From Lutraria lutraria (lineage: Eukaryota > Mollusca > Bivalvia > Venerida > Mactridae), in contig OZ026835.1 of assembly GCA_964023205.1 (NCBI GenBank), forward strand, positions 18,372,414 to 18,436,413: a stretch of 64,000 bases of DNA. Direction: 5' to 3'. The notes beneath the pieces were generated by a model that ran no database searches, was not told the origin of the DNA, and saw nothing but the letters and a program-made list of their open reading frames with translations. Below, in pieces: positions 20,441 to 32,118 of this stretch; the first letter of the stretch is position 1, and the number at the start of each line of letters is the position of its first letter. Position numbers and translations under genes: made by a program.

Positions 20441-22075
20441 TTTTCCATTTAAACTGTTAAAAAATATTTTTATTGAACTATTGACCATTGATCATTTTCC
20501 TAAGAAGTATTTATTTTTCTTTACATATCTTTACAAAATACAGTATACACTACTTTTAGGAGGTTATTGGTATCTGTTGTATAATGACAAAATGAGCATT
20601 TGTGATTACTCTTTGTCTGCCTAAAATCTGGCTAATAGTTTTTTTGTTCAGAATGCAAACAATATTGATAAAGGGGTCTAAGATTGGATTTCTAGATCCT
20701 ATTAAAATTTTTACATATGCAGTAGAGCTAGCAATCTTCACCAGATATTAGTGGCTGAATTAGGTTAGTATTTAATTTGGTCACCTGATAAAACAAAAAA
20801 AAAATTTATAAGCAATTGAGATTTCTCATTTGGATTGTTAGTAAATACTCAGTGATATAGGGCTATCTTAACCCCCTATTTTAGCTTGCTATGTACTTAA
20901 TGATAACCAGTCTAAGGACATTATTATTATTAAAACTATATATATCTACACATACTTTACACGTTTCGTTCTAATTGTCAAAACTAATTTTTAGTATTTT
21001 TATTGTGCCAGTTGTGTCAAAGGAATATTAAACTAATGATATAAATCAGATATAACAGAACTTTGCAAATTCCTATATGTTTCTATTTCAATTATTAAAA
21101 GATATACATAGCAACTTCTTCTCTTATGAACAACAATATTGTAAAATAAAACATTATACAATGTATTAAGTATTTTAAGTATTGTGATTTTCATTATTTA
21201 TCATAAAAAAGTTACATTCAGCTATGCTCAAGCTTAAGCGAACAATTGCTCAACTGTGTCTGTGTTTGATATGAATATATAATGTTGTGACTGTACTGTT
21301 TCATGTACATTTTTCCTTTAGAGATCTCATTTAAAGCATATTTCGTCTTAAAACTTTCAACTTTCGTGAATGTGCTGTCATACCTCCACAAAGTGCAATT
21401 AGTAACTATTTTTTGTATCAGTTAAACTAATCTCTTTAATAAACTTAATCTTTCTTGTTGCATAAGAATGCATTTTTGATAATAAATTTATTTTAACTTG
21501 TTATACATACTTTTCTTTTATATATATATGCCCAGGTCGAATATGTGGGAATATATTGCTTTTTACAAGTCAGTCTGAATGTTTAATATCTGTTGTTGGG
21601 TAGGTTGAACAAATGTTTTTCCTTCAGACAACAAAACAATTTCCTTACAATAAGAAACTTGTGCACAGTTGGACATAAGACATGAAAATTGGTTGTCATC
21701 TGTGTATGACCTGTATTGATTGAGACCTTTAACATGAAAAGACAACTTGGCTGGCATTTTACAAACATCTCTTTCATAAGAGGTTTTGTTTTTGCGCATG
21801 CATTTGTCACATAGTAACATGATGTATGTTTGAAACAACATGGGTATTCCAGTTACAAATATGTCAAAATTTGTAGAAAATTTGTCATGATGCTCATTAA
21901 CAAAATCTAAATCTGATTTTATAATGGGTCATATAAGGCTCGAGGGCCATATTGAAGTAAAGGCTTGTTCACACTATACATCCACATTCTCAAAACTTAT
22001 TATTCATTCTTATGTAAAATACTTAATGCTTGAAACAACATATGCGCCGTCTTTGATGCTTTGCATCAAAATTAG
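20441..22075. other. Insert 3' part, no gene seen
   Basis: AT-rich, no recognised repeat or exon until the terminal hairpin (TTTGATGC-TTT-GCATCAAA) at 22053-22071. Short frames on the minus strand at 21563-21841 have no family resemblance. Confidence 0.5.
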
Positions 22076-24229
22076 TCTTGTTACATGTAAGGCACATTAT
22101 AAAAAAATTGTTAAGAGGAAAAGATTATTATATCATAAGAAACAAGTGGAACAGATTGAGAAGTTGTGCTTTTCAAAGCCTAAAGATTTTTGGAAATTTT
22201 TTGAGACAAATAATAATGTTCAACATAACATATCTGTAGACGATTTCGTTAAATATTTCTCGGAATTAAGTAATGATATTTTTCATGTTAACAATGAAGA
22301 ATCTGAGGAATTTTCAAATAATCATGATTTTAAAAATTTGCATGATGCTGATGAATTTTTAGACAAACCAATTACAGTCACGGAAATTATGGAAGCGGTG
22401 AAAACTCTAAAAAGATGTAAATCTCCAGGTATTGATTGTTTACTGAACAAATATTTTATAGAATGTATTGATATTTTGTCATCCCATATTTGTGATTTGT
22501 TTAATCATGTACTTAATAGCGGTTATTTTCCTGACACTTGGACCAAGGGTATTATAATTCCTTAACACAAAAAGGGTGATAAGAATAATGTTAACAATTA
22601 CAGGGGAATAACTCTTGTCAGCTGCCTTTCTAAATTATTTACAACTGTATTAAATAAGCGGATTATCACATATTGTGAAGAAACTACACTCTTATCGGAC
22701 GCCCAATTTGGATTAAGACAGGGCCATTCAACGATTGATGCTATGTTTGTTTTAATGTCTTTAATACAAAAGTATATCAATGATAATAGACGTTTATATT
22801 GTGTCTTTGTAGATTTTAGAAAGGCATTCGACTGTGTTTATAGAAATGCTCTTTGGTCTATGGGATTAGAGGTAAAATGTTACGAATAGTTAAAGATATG
22901 TATAACAAAGTCAAGTCATGCATAAAAACATGTAATGGCTATACAGATTTTTTTTAATATGCTGTTGGTCTGCGCCAAGGGGAAGTAATGTCTCCTGTTT
23001 TATTTTCACTTTTTATTGAGGATCTAGAACTTTCGTTGTAAAATGACATCAATTGTGGTTTAAATACAAATGATATTACGCTTCTTCTCTTATTATTCGC
23101 TGATGATATGGTAATTTTTGGTGAATCGCCCGATGATATTTATAAAAGCTTATTATTGTTCAGAAATGGAGCTTAGACGTAAAGTTGTTGTTTTTAGAAA
23201 ACATGGGGGACTGAAACCAAATGAATCTTTTATTTACAACGGTACTTTGCTAGAGATAGTAGGTAATTTCAATTATTTAGGAACAATTTTTAATTATACT
23301 GGTAGTTTTCATTTGAATCATGAGTATTTGATAGGAAAGGCTAATAAAGCACTTAGTGCATTATTAATTCATTGTAAGAAATATAGTTTAAAGCCTGAAC
23401 TGTTATGTCAACTCTTTGACTCATTTGTGGGATCGATTTTGTATTATGCTGCTGAAATATGGGAAATTGCAAATCTAAAGAAATAGAAAGAGTACATCTG
23501 AAATTTTGTAAGAAAATATTGAATGTTCGACAGAATTCTTGTAATACTGCAGTGTATGGTGAACTTTCACGTTACCCTTTATATGTTTTAAGATATATGA
23601 AGATAATTAAATACTGGTTCAAAATTATGGCCTCAAACAATTGTATTACTCTTGGAAAGATGAATTGCTTATCCAATATAGTAAAATTACTTAATAATTA
23701 TGGTTTTAATCATGTTTGGGAATATTATGAGTCTGTTAATGTTAAATTATTTTTACCCATATTAAGACAACGTATTATTGATTGTTTTTTACAAAATTGG
23801 TACCAAGAAAAAGACACTAGTTCTGTGTTAAATTTGTATAACCATGTTAAAGTATATTTTCAGTATGAAAACTATTTGGATATTTTACCCAGTAATCTTA
23901 GAATGTACCTTACTAGACTTAGAATATCTTCTCATTCTTTGCGTGTGCTAGCAGGTAGATATCATTACAATAGAACTGTTAGAAATGAGAGATTATGTAT
24001 TCATTGTAATTTGCAAGATGTTGAAGACGAGTACCATTTCATTTTAGTTTGTCCGTGTTATACTGATATTAGGAAGAAATGTATAAAGCGAAATTATTAC
24101 ACACGTTCTAACATGTTTAAATTTATTGAAATGCTACAAACTGATAATAAAGAAATTTTAACAAATTTATGTATTTATATCAAATTAGCATTAGCTCACA
24201 GGAACTCTTTAACAATAGATATAGAATAG
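22076..24229 (+). pseudogene. LINE reverse transcriptase and C-terminal domain (broken)
   Basis: RT motifs in order are NNYRGITLVSCLSKLF, DAQFGLRQGHSTIDAMF, CVFVDFRKAFDCVYRNALW (catalytic Asp), GLRQGEVMSPVLFSLFIEDL and LLFADDMVIFGESPDD (catalytic FADD, about 23098). A C-terminal segment to 24229 has the CCHC-type motif CIHC ... EYHFILVC. Breaks include a TAA at 22563-22565 after GIIIP, a frame shift near 22866, TAA codons near 22957 and 23040, a frame change near 23150 and another around 23460. The final 256-codon frame (23459-24229) is intact. The polymerase is therefore inactive although its catalytic residues are preserved. Confidence 0.88.
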
Positions 24230-24450
24230 AAATACTGTTATAGAATTAGATTTAACTTTTTTTCATTACTTTAATTATTTTTCACCCTCAGTTGTTATAT
24301 GTATATTTTCTGTATTGTTCGAATATTATGTTTCATGTTTTCCTTTTCACCTTTGCGTGATTCATGTAATTAATATCTGTATTATATTTTGTAATATTTA
24401 TGATGATGTACTCATGTACAAGTCTAAATAAATGTTCTGTTCTCTTCTGT
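22076..24450 (+). mobile_element. LINE copy 1, 3' half
   Basis: This is the continuation of ORF2 of the LINE at 9491-11701, followed by about 220 bp of 3' UTR with AATAAA at 24426. It contains the linker, reverse transcriptase and C-terminal zinc motif. The exact 3' end (about 24440-24450) and target duplication could not be fixed. Confidence 0.85.
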
Positions 24451-25076
24451 TAAATGGTCTGCATTCATTTAGATCTGGAGCAGCTAAAATAAGCACTAAC
24501 AATAAAACCAACGAAAGACTTTGGCAAATCATGCGAGCTGGAAAACTGTTTCTGCTAGGGATAGTTATGTTAAAGGTTCTTTACAAGATTGTCTGACTGT
24601 CTCTTTAAATTTAAAGCTTTAATTTCTCATTGAATTGATGTTATATTTGTTGAAATATATCGTTCAGTGACAGGAGGACACATTCATCATTGATATTTTA
24701 TCATAGCGACAGTCTGTGCCATAAAATAATCTGATGACGTAGTGTAAATTAATCAGATTTATTTGATGCTTATAGAACAATGACTAAGATAATTAAGACT
24801 GTGGACTGAACGATGTAATGTGATTATATCGATTAAATACATGTATGTTCAATAATATGCTAAATCATGAACATGCTTATACTCATTTGTTACATTTATT
24901 CAGTCTTTGAATAAGTGGGTTGTCCACTGCCCGAACAGACTTTTTCCTTCTTTAATTCTTTTGGGGGACAACTTAGTTTTAGAGGGTTTTCTTCATAAAG
25001 AATATAGTCGGGCAGCCTGTCACAAAAAGATAATTCAAAGACTGTTTATTAAGATACAGGATATGTGTATCATGTA
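24451..25076. other. No gene seen
   Basis: Sequence between the LINE end and the 70-bp tandem repeat. No ORF or recognisable family. Confidence 0.5.
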
Positions 25077-25287
25077 GAATTCGCACAAGCGATAATGTTT
25101 GCTGTTAAGTGCCCAGGTTGCGAGGTTTTTGTCAAGAAAATGATGCAGAATTCGCAGGGGTGATAATGTTTGCAATTATGTGCCCAGGTTGCGATGATAT
25201 GTTAAGGAAATGATGTTGAATTCGCACGGGTGATAACGTTTGCTGTTATGTGCCAAGATTGCGATGTTATGTTAAAGAAATGATGTT
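25077..25287. repeat. 70-bp tandem repeat, three copies
   Basis: Units start with GAATTCGC at 25077, 25148 and 25218, and the next GAATTC is at 25288 (periods 71, 70, 70). Each unit contains GATAA(T/C)GTTTGC and GTGCC(C/A)AG(G/A)TTGCGA. It lies about 150 bp upstream of the first DIRS reverse-transcriptase codons of copy 2. Confidence 0.9.
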
Positions 25288-25440
25288 GAATTCATACTAC
25301 TATTCAAAAACAGGGAGGCTGTATAAGAAATTAATCGAACAAAATTTTTTCCCAAAAAATTTTGTTTAGGTAAAACGAGCGCCAGTTCCGCTCTAAACGG
25401 CGGTAAATCTCACGTGTTGTGACAAAAATGACAGAGGTGA

Positions 25441-26373
25441 TGATACGATTTAAAAAATCTGGTAAAAATCTATCAGTTAAAATTTGTTTGTTTACCAAAT
25501 GGTATTTCTTGTGCGCCTTTAATATTTACAAAATTGATGAAACCAGTGTATGCATCACTTTGTATGCTTGAACATACTAATTCTGGCTATACTGATGATT
25601 CATTATTAATGTCAGGTACATTTCAAGAATGCTGTAGAAATGTTGGGAGTTATTGTCAATTTAATGACAAAATTAATGTTGGTTTTTTCATTCATGAACA
25701 AAAACTGTTTTTAAACCAACAAAGCAAATGATATTTCTTGGAAATTTAATTGATTCATAATAAATGATTGTATAATTGCCAGAATCAAAGGTTATTAACA
25801 TTGTCCAAGCATGCAGAAGTCTGCATAAGAAAAAGTTAACAAAAATTTGTGAGGTTGCTAAGATATTAGGCCTCATCATTTCATCTTTCTCAGCTGTAGA
25901 ATATAGGCCATATTGTATTACAGAGATATAGAAAGGGAAAAGATTGAAGCATTAAAGCTCAATAATAGTAACTTTGATGAGAATATGATAATATCAGAAA
26001 ACATAAAAGCCCAATTAAATTGGTGGATTGAATATCTTCCATTTCAAGTTAGAAAGATAAGTCATAATAATCCAAATACAATTATTACCCCAGATGCCAG
26101 CTCTTTAGGTTGGGGTGCAGTATGTTCAGACATGAAAATTGGTGGTAGATGGACTGAAAGTGAGTCCGAGAACCAAATTAATTATTTAGAACTATTAGCT
26201 GCATTTTTTTGCTATGAAATCATTTTGCAAAAAATCTGCATTCCTGCACTGTTGCATATATAAATAATATGGGTGGTTGTAAATCAACTCAGTGTGATAT
26301 TTTAGCTAGATCATTATGGCAGTGGTGTAAAAATAAGAATATTTGGATATCTGCTTCTCATATAGCAGGAATA
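25441..26373 (+). pseudogene. DIRS reverse transcriptase / RNase H N-part (copy 2)
   Basis: The segment with CLPNGISCAPLIFTKLMKPV (about 25485) precedes the catalytic motif GYTDDSLLMSG (about 25584). Then follow broken frames with VAKILGLIISSFSAVEYRP, and the RNase H part TPDASSLGWGAV (about 26087) and INNMGGCKS (about 26262). Several stops and shifts occur at about 25730, 25760, 25905 and 26260. Reading of the RNase H motif HIAGI ends at the transposon boundary and resumes after 28585. Confidence 0.85.
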
Positions 26374-28585
26374 GGAGAGATCAGCGATAGCGATTTCTTA
26401 CTAAAAATAGACCTGCGGCTATGAGAAAAGGTCGGACAAATGCTAGAGCCACTTTGATAGAAAATCATGGCGGAAATGATAGACAATTTTGAAATTCAGC
26501 ATAGAAAATCAATTGGGGCTTAACTTATATATATATAATGGAAATAACTGGGTGTATGAAATATAAAAAGATGCATCTTGAATCTTGACTTAATTACATA
26601 TGGATAAACCAATAACAGGTAGTTTTATTGTCTAAATAAAACAACCTGCCAATACACAATCTCGGTATCTTGACCTTCCATAAAAAAACATATTTTAGAT
26701 AAAATTTATATTATCCGAGTTGGTATAGTACGTAATATAGTGCCCCTGGCCCCAGTTTCACAAAAAAACTTAAGTTTTTGCTCAAACTCAACTTATTTAT
26801 TGTATCAATTATTTCTCTATATTAATGTATTTTATTCTAAAAGTGGCATTAAAAGAAGGTACAAATGTGGTCTAATAACAGTTTCCCACAATTTCAATCT
26901 AACAATAGTCTTTTGATATGGAATAATTGGATAAAAATGATTTGAGTCTGTTATTGGATATTGGACTTTCCACTCAAATGAAAAATGAGTTTTGAGCCTT
27001 AATTTATCCTCTGAACCAAAAATAATTTATGTTGGCATGTTAAACATGTTCTAAGTATATCAGAAAACAAATGGTAACATTTCTAGTCAGTGAGACAAGA
27101 TTTCTAAACAGAAAAAATACTTGAGTCCATTATTGAGTTTCTACTCAAATTTGTTCGTGAAACTGGGACCTGGTCTTTATAAGACCATTGTTTCAATTTG
27201 AAAGTTATTTGAATGTCATTCAGATTCATAAATTAAGACTTGCCTATATTTATTAACAAAATTCATAATGTTTTCACATAAGTTGGAAATAGAATGTGGA
27301 TGTTAAAAAGGACTGTATTATAATATGTGTGTACGAGGGCTGATCCAGAAATTCGTATCTACAGTATTGATGTGTTAATCAAAAAGTATATACATAATAA
27401 TGCTAAATTCCCGTTTCCTGACTTACTGTACATTTGTCAATACTTCTGGAAAAAATTGTGGTAATCATGACGTATTATAAGTCCTTGACGTTAACAAAAT
27501 GTACCAAAATCAATCGAAAATGCAAATTTTGTACAATTATTGAAACTTGCTTTTAAAAATGAAAATCATTTAAGTGTCAGAATTACGTAAACAATATTTT
27601 GAATGATATTATTGCAGATGGCCTACACAAAACAAGTTTGATAAATTACTAGGATGAAAAGATAATTCAACAACACTAAAAGTCTCTGAATATCTTGATC
27701 TCATCATAAAATATCGAGATGAAGGCGTTTTTTGAGGATTTGCACCAACTTCGTAAAACGCTGTTAACATTTCTACTAAGGGTAATAAGTAATACGACCA
27801 TTTATGAATTACATATGTAATAATAATTGTTTATCAAATATGGGGTTTCTGACAAATTCATGATTTTTAAAAAACTTGTACACTTCACGGTTAACATCAA
27901 AACTAACAATTAAAGATTGTTAATTTCATCAAGGAATTATATACATACATGTATGTATATAAATCCTTGATTTCATGCAAATTTAACATATCCTACATTG
28001 CACTGTTTTTAACATGTTTAACTCTCTCTAATTCAGATTAAGTACGAAATAAAACATTATACTTTATATATCAGCTAATATTTTTTTTTTTGCGAGTCGT
28101 TATTACAAGTGTGGCGAGTCGTCATTGTGGCGAGTCGTTACTCTATGCATTTGTGAAGTATTGTGCAATATTGATCGAGTTAATTGAATTATCTTTACAG
28201 TTTTAGTATTTTGCACTAACTTAATATAATGTCTTATTAACATATTACTTTAGATACATGTATATGTAATTAGCTATCATGAGCATATATAATGCCATAA
28301 TTATCAATAAAGAATTAATTACATTGTGGCTACCAATTTTAACATAAATTTATACCATTTCTTTTGTCAACTTGGTATGTCTATGTATTTGTATGTAACA
28401 TATTGTATGTATTTATGTATGTAAATTATATTTTATTTTTTATTATAATTAACCTTGGAGCCTAATGAATCAGAAATAAACTAATATCATCCAGTCAATG
28501 CATTTATAGTTTGTCCAACCTTTTCGATTATGCGCATCACATGACCCACGCAGCATGAATCGATGACGTAAATGCCGATCTCTCC
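26374..28585. mobile_element. 2.2-kb element, GGAGAGATC termini, TA duplication
   Basis: The termini GGAGAGATCAGC (26374) and the complement of GCCGATCTCTCC (28574-28585) match at 11 of 12 positions. TA flanks both sides (26372-26373, 28586-28587). Excision in thought, leaving one TA, restores the DIRS RNase H reading HIAGI-LNTAEEGS, parallel to HVPGI-VNISDYGS in copy 1. So this is a true insertion. No transposase ORF is visible and I cannot assign the superfamily. It contains a MITE (26750-27168). A TACGAGGGCTGATCCAGAAA motif at about 27336 resembles a mariner-type end without a partner. Confidence 0.8.
26750..27168. mobile_element. MITE with CAGTTTCAC termini
   Basis: The termini CCCCAGTTTCACAAAAAAAC and the complement of TTGTTCGTGAAACTGGGA (to 27168) pair. 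CCTGG occurs on both sides (26745-26749 and 27169-27173), a possible 5-bp duplication. Repeats with CCCAGTTTCAC ends are common in bivalve genomes as far as I recall. It is non-coding and nested in the 2.2-kb element. Confidence 0.7.
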
Positions 28586-28587
28586 TA

Positions 28588-29100
28588 TATTGAACACAGC
28601 TGAAGAAGGTTCTAGAAAATTGAACAATAATGTTAAATGGAAACTTGACCAATCTATATTTGAAACAACCAAAAGGTTTTGGTCGTCCTACAATGGACCT
28701 CTTTGCTTCAAGACTGAACAAACAGATAAGTTCGTGTCCTGGAAGCCAGACCCAGATGCTGAAATATTTGATGCTTTCACATTTAATTGGAGTAATATAT
28801 ATCTTTATGCTTTTCCACCTTTCAGTTTGATTGGTCAATTTGTACAAAAGTTCATCAGGACAAAGCAAAACCGTTATTGACAGCTTCACTTTGGGTAACA
28901 CAAAACTGGTATACACCAGTTCTAGAAATGCTGATAGACTTTTCATTGATGATCAAAGTTCAGAAGAATGTGTTGACAATTCCACATTGTCGGAAAATAC
29001 GTCCACTGTCTGACAAATTACATCTAATGGTGTGTCGCATATCAGGCAATGTTTCCAAATTAGAAAAAAATTCGGAAAAATCTACAGATATCATCATATG
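28588..29100 (+). pseudogene. DIRS RNase H C-part (copy 2)
   Basis: It continues the RNase H and following domain: NNNVKWKLDQSIF, then in a second frame MDLFASRLNKQ, back to FDAFTFNWSNIYLYAFPPFS. A third piece to about 29100 parallels IELLIDNPVVIKVN of copy 1 (here LEMLIDFSLMIKVQ). At least three frame changes occur in 500 bp. Confidence 0.8.
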
Positions 29101-29775
29101 ACTGTCTTCTTGGAGACAATCAACTAAGAAGCAATATTCCACTTACATCAACAAATGGATTTCATTCAGTCGTAAAAGGAAAATTGATGCCTTTCAACCA
29201 ATGTCAATTGTGTAATTGAATTCTTAACAGAACTTTTCCATTCTGGATATAGTTATGAAACTATTAATACTGCACATAGTGCATTATCTTCACTATGTAT
29301 TCTAAAAGACTTCAATAAGACTGTTGGATCTCATCCATTAATTGTTCAGTTTATGACTGGCTTTTTTTATTTACGGTATACAAAACCTAGATATGATTAT
29401 ACTTGGGATATTAGTACAGTTTTGTGTTACCTAAAACAGTTGTATCCAAATGAAGATATTTCATTGAAGAAATTGTCACATAAATTAGTCATGTTAATGG
29501 CATTGATTTGTGCAAATCGTTCTCAGTCACTAAGTTTATTGACACTGGAAAATATCCAGAAAGATGATGTACAGTTTATAATGTTTTATTGTGGGTTATT
29601 AAAACAGACCAGAAAGGGTAAATTAAACTCAAGAAATATGCTCCAGATAGGAGAATATGTGTGTACAGTGTTTTGGAAGAATATATTAAGAGAACAGACT
29701 CTTTATGTGGCGAGGAAAAAATACTTTTTATCATGCAGTTACAGTTACTATAAAGAATTTCAAACAAACTTTTAA
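29035..29775 (+). pseudogene. DIRS tyrosine recombinase, C-terminus lost (copy 2)
   Basis: The N-terminal part is scattered over frames to about 29340. The core from 29353 reads DYTWDISTVLCYLKQLYPNE and KLVMLMALICANRSQSLSLL, which contains the first catalytic Arg. A further frame shift lies near 29640-29700. The H-x-x-R and Tyr motifs are absent because similarity stops near 29775. Confidence 0.8.
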
Positions 29776-31779
29776 TTTAAATTTAAACTTTAATTTTAAT
29801 GAATGGACTTGTTAAACTGATATTTGACTAGCTGATACAAGGTAAAGATATGAAAATCAAGTATTTTTTCAAATTCCCATAACATATTGGCTGAATATTT
29901 TCATTAGTTTCGTTTCAGAATACAGCCAGGAAGACACCCAAAGTCCACTACAAGTTTGCAGACAGATATAATTCGCTTTATTCATTGTAGTATTACATGT
30001 TAAAAATCGAGAATTGCTGCCATAATACACAGTCCATACCTATTTGTTGTATTTGTTATGTATTTGGTATATGTTTTACACTGATAATTGAGATTAGAGA
30101 ATAATTGATTTACTCACAATTTTAATGCGAGTAAAGTAGAATTGAGAAAGTTTGATAGTAAGAGATAAGAACCTAATTTTGCTCAGATCTCCATCCTGAA
30201 ATCAACAAATAAGAAACTACATGACTGTATACTTAAATTCATCTATCACAACACAAATTACAAAAAAACTATTTTCTATAAGTCTAGACCCACAAGATAA
30301 ACCCAACACCAAGCAATAGGGCAAAAATGAAGGTAAAGAAGACAAGTACCAGAACAAGAGTTGTCAGTAGGACAGCATGCTTGACTATATTCCCAGTGAT
30401 TGATAATGAGTTATGGGCCTTGGAGAGTGGAAAGCACATTTAATGCACATTTAAGTAATAAGTAGTCATGTGATCAATATATAGATATAACGTCATGATA
30501 TGCATGGTATCATACAAATGTCCTCAACTTGTTCATTCCACGGTCGGGCTGAGTAAAATTTCACTGCAATTTTCAATTGTGATTAAGTCCGATTCTTTTG
30601 AAAAAAAGGTTGATGAATTCATCAGTTAAGTGGATTTATGTTTGTGGGACATAGACAACATTACAGTGGAACCTCCATGAACGTTTATCTCTCAATAAGG
30701 GTCACATCTTAGCAACGGCCACTTTGAATTCCCCAGTGCATTTTCAACATTCTAAAAGAATGATTCACCACCGGTCATCTCAGAACTCTGGCCTGTTAAT
30801 TTGTTCCCAATGACCATTTACTACCTGTCATTGACTGTCATAATATTATGTGTGTGTCAAATGTCAAACAATTGTCTAGTGTGTTTGACGGAATGGTGTC
30901 AAGGGATTAGTGAAAATTGATGTTTATTAATTTCAAGTTGTGATTGTCGACGTGCTTCTTAAAGATATTTTATGCATAAACAAATAAACTCTGACTTTGT
31001 TCAAGTGACTATGAGTACTAAAAACATGCAAGTTTCTGATGCTTAAGTAGTGTATTGCCTGCCATCAAAATGCTAGAATCTGGTTCCAGAAAATTTGCTT
31101 AGTACTTCAGTGTTGGTAGACTTCAAGTTCAAGTATGTAACAGTTATTTTTGTGAAATTGCTAAGACATACAGTATTGGGAACATCGCCGTGACGTCACG
31201 CGCACCTGTTTGTAAATATCGCTGGTGGGCAAAAGAGTCAATATCCGGTTATCGCTATCATTACAGTTCCCGACACATTCTTTTTCCTAGATAAAAACAT
31301 GGTTATGATTCGGTCTTGTGTAGCTTTTTGCTGCACAATTAGTTGACAGATGGGTTCTGTAGTTGTATGGCATTTCAATTATAACGAAAATAACTCTGGT
31401 ATAGGAATAATTAAATGATTTCAACCCGGTCCTAATTAAAATATTGATGGTTAATAAGAATGAAATAGTTCTCAAACTAATCACAGTTCGTCTTGATTTT
31501 CAAAATCAAAAATATTTTAAGTGGACAATTAATCTAGACAAGGCTATTGATGTTCTTTTATTATCTCATGGTACTCTGACAGGTTAAAGATAGTAAGCTA
31601 AAGTGCATTTCAAACACATGAAATTCGAAATACCAAATTACTTTCTCCTAGTGCTCGACATTCAATAAATGTCTGCGCATACCGGATACAATATACAGTA
31701 TACATATCTTGACACTCATTACTCTAGTAAATGTTGTCATATTTTTTAAAAGAATAATTTCAGCTAATTATTTTCACGA
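29776..31779. other. Non-coding; fragments of two transposon ends
   Basis: No gene is seen. About 30665-30735 starts CAGTGGAACCTCCATGAACG, a pogo/Tigger-like end without a partner. Around 31192-31215 is a short GC-richer patch with CGTGACGTCACGCG. The 30355-30440 piece is listed separately. Confidence 0.5.
30355..30440 (+). repeat. Bivalve short element, 5' fragment
   Basis: CAAGAGTTGTCAGTAGGACA, followed by GCATGCTTGACTAT and CAGTGATTGAT, matches the head of the element at 53827-54203 and 34965. Only the first ~60-85 bp are recognisable. Confidence 0.65.
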
Positions 31780-32118
31780 GCATGTCTCGTTATATATATA
31801 TACAAGCACTTTTTTAGTCAATTCCACTACATGTATTTATAATCATGCAACTTTAATAATTCATTTAAATCCAAATCGCCAAAGTCAAATGACATGGATG
31901 AGATCCTTTTTTTTTGTAGTAGTAGTTTTGTTTTCATGACTAATTAATGGTTAAATCAACCTGACAGAGATTCATTATTATTCTATCAACCTGAATCAGA
32001 ATCACTCAAATTGACCCTGTCTGAATCGATATAGTGAGAATGTGTCTTATGGCATTATATAATTAATTTTATTGGTAGAAACCCTGTCATAAATAGATTG
32101 TCACATCCAACTGATAAT
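31780..32118 (-). repeat. Dispersed repeat, copy B (continuous)
   Basis: This is a reverse-complement partner of three separated blocks in 3965-6172. Here the blocks are contiguous, apart from a short A/ACT-rich stretch at about 31911-31930. It represents the uninterrupted or collapsed state of the repeat. No coding potential. Confidence 0.8.

Larger units (their letters stand above)
11702..22075 (+). mobile_element. 10.37-kb gene-carrying insert splitting the LINE
   Basis: Removing 11702-22075 joins GAGAAAA to TCTTGTTACATG and restores the LINE codons for Asn-Leu-Val-Thr without a frame change. The junction has the 3-bp ambiguity TCT on both sides, so this is either a 3-bp duplication or an A^T insertion without duplication. 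The insert begins TCTGATC. It ends with an 8-bp-stem hairpin, TTTGATGC-TTT-GCATCAAA (22053-22071), then ATTAG. There are no terminal inverted repeats. A 5' TC, a 3' terminal hairpin and an A^T site are Helitron properties; the 3' end reads TTAG rather than the canonical CTRR, and no Rep/helicase ORF is inside. It carries an RPA-like gene and nested MITEs. The insertion itself is well supported; its class is an inference. Confidence 0.7.
25441..29775 (+). mobile_element. DIRS-type retrotransposon, copy 2, split and truncated
   Basis: This is the same domain order as copy 1: reverse transcriptase from about 25441, RNase H, then tyrosine recombinase to about 29775. It is interrupted at 26374-28585 by a TA-flanked transposon. 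Both ends are truncated: no N-terminal reverse transcriptase, no recombinase C-terminus and no terminal repeat are found. It carries more frame breaks than copy 1 and so looks older. Confidence 0.88.

Noticed and set aside
25077..25287. CRISPR or LTR-like repeat
   Set aside because: Three adjacent 70-bp units without spacers form a plain tandem repeat.
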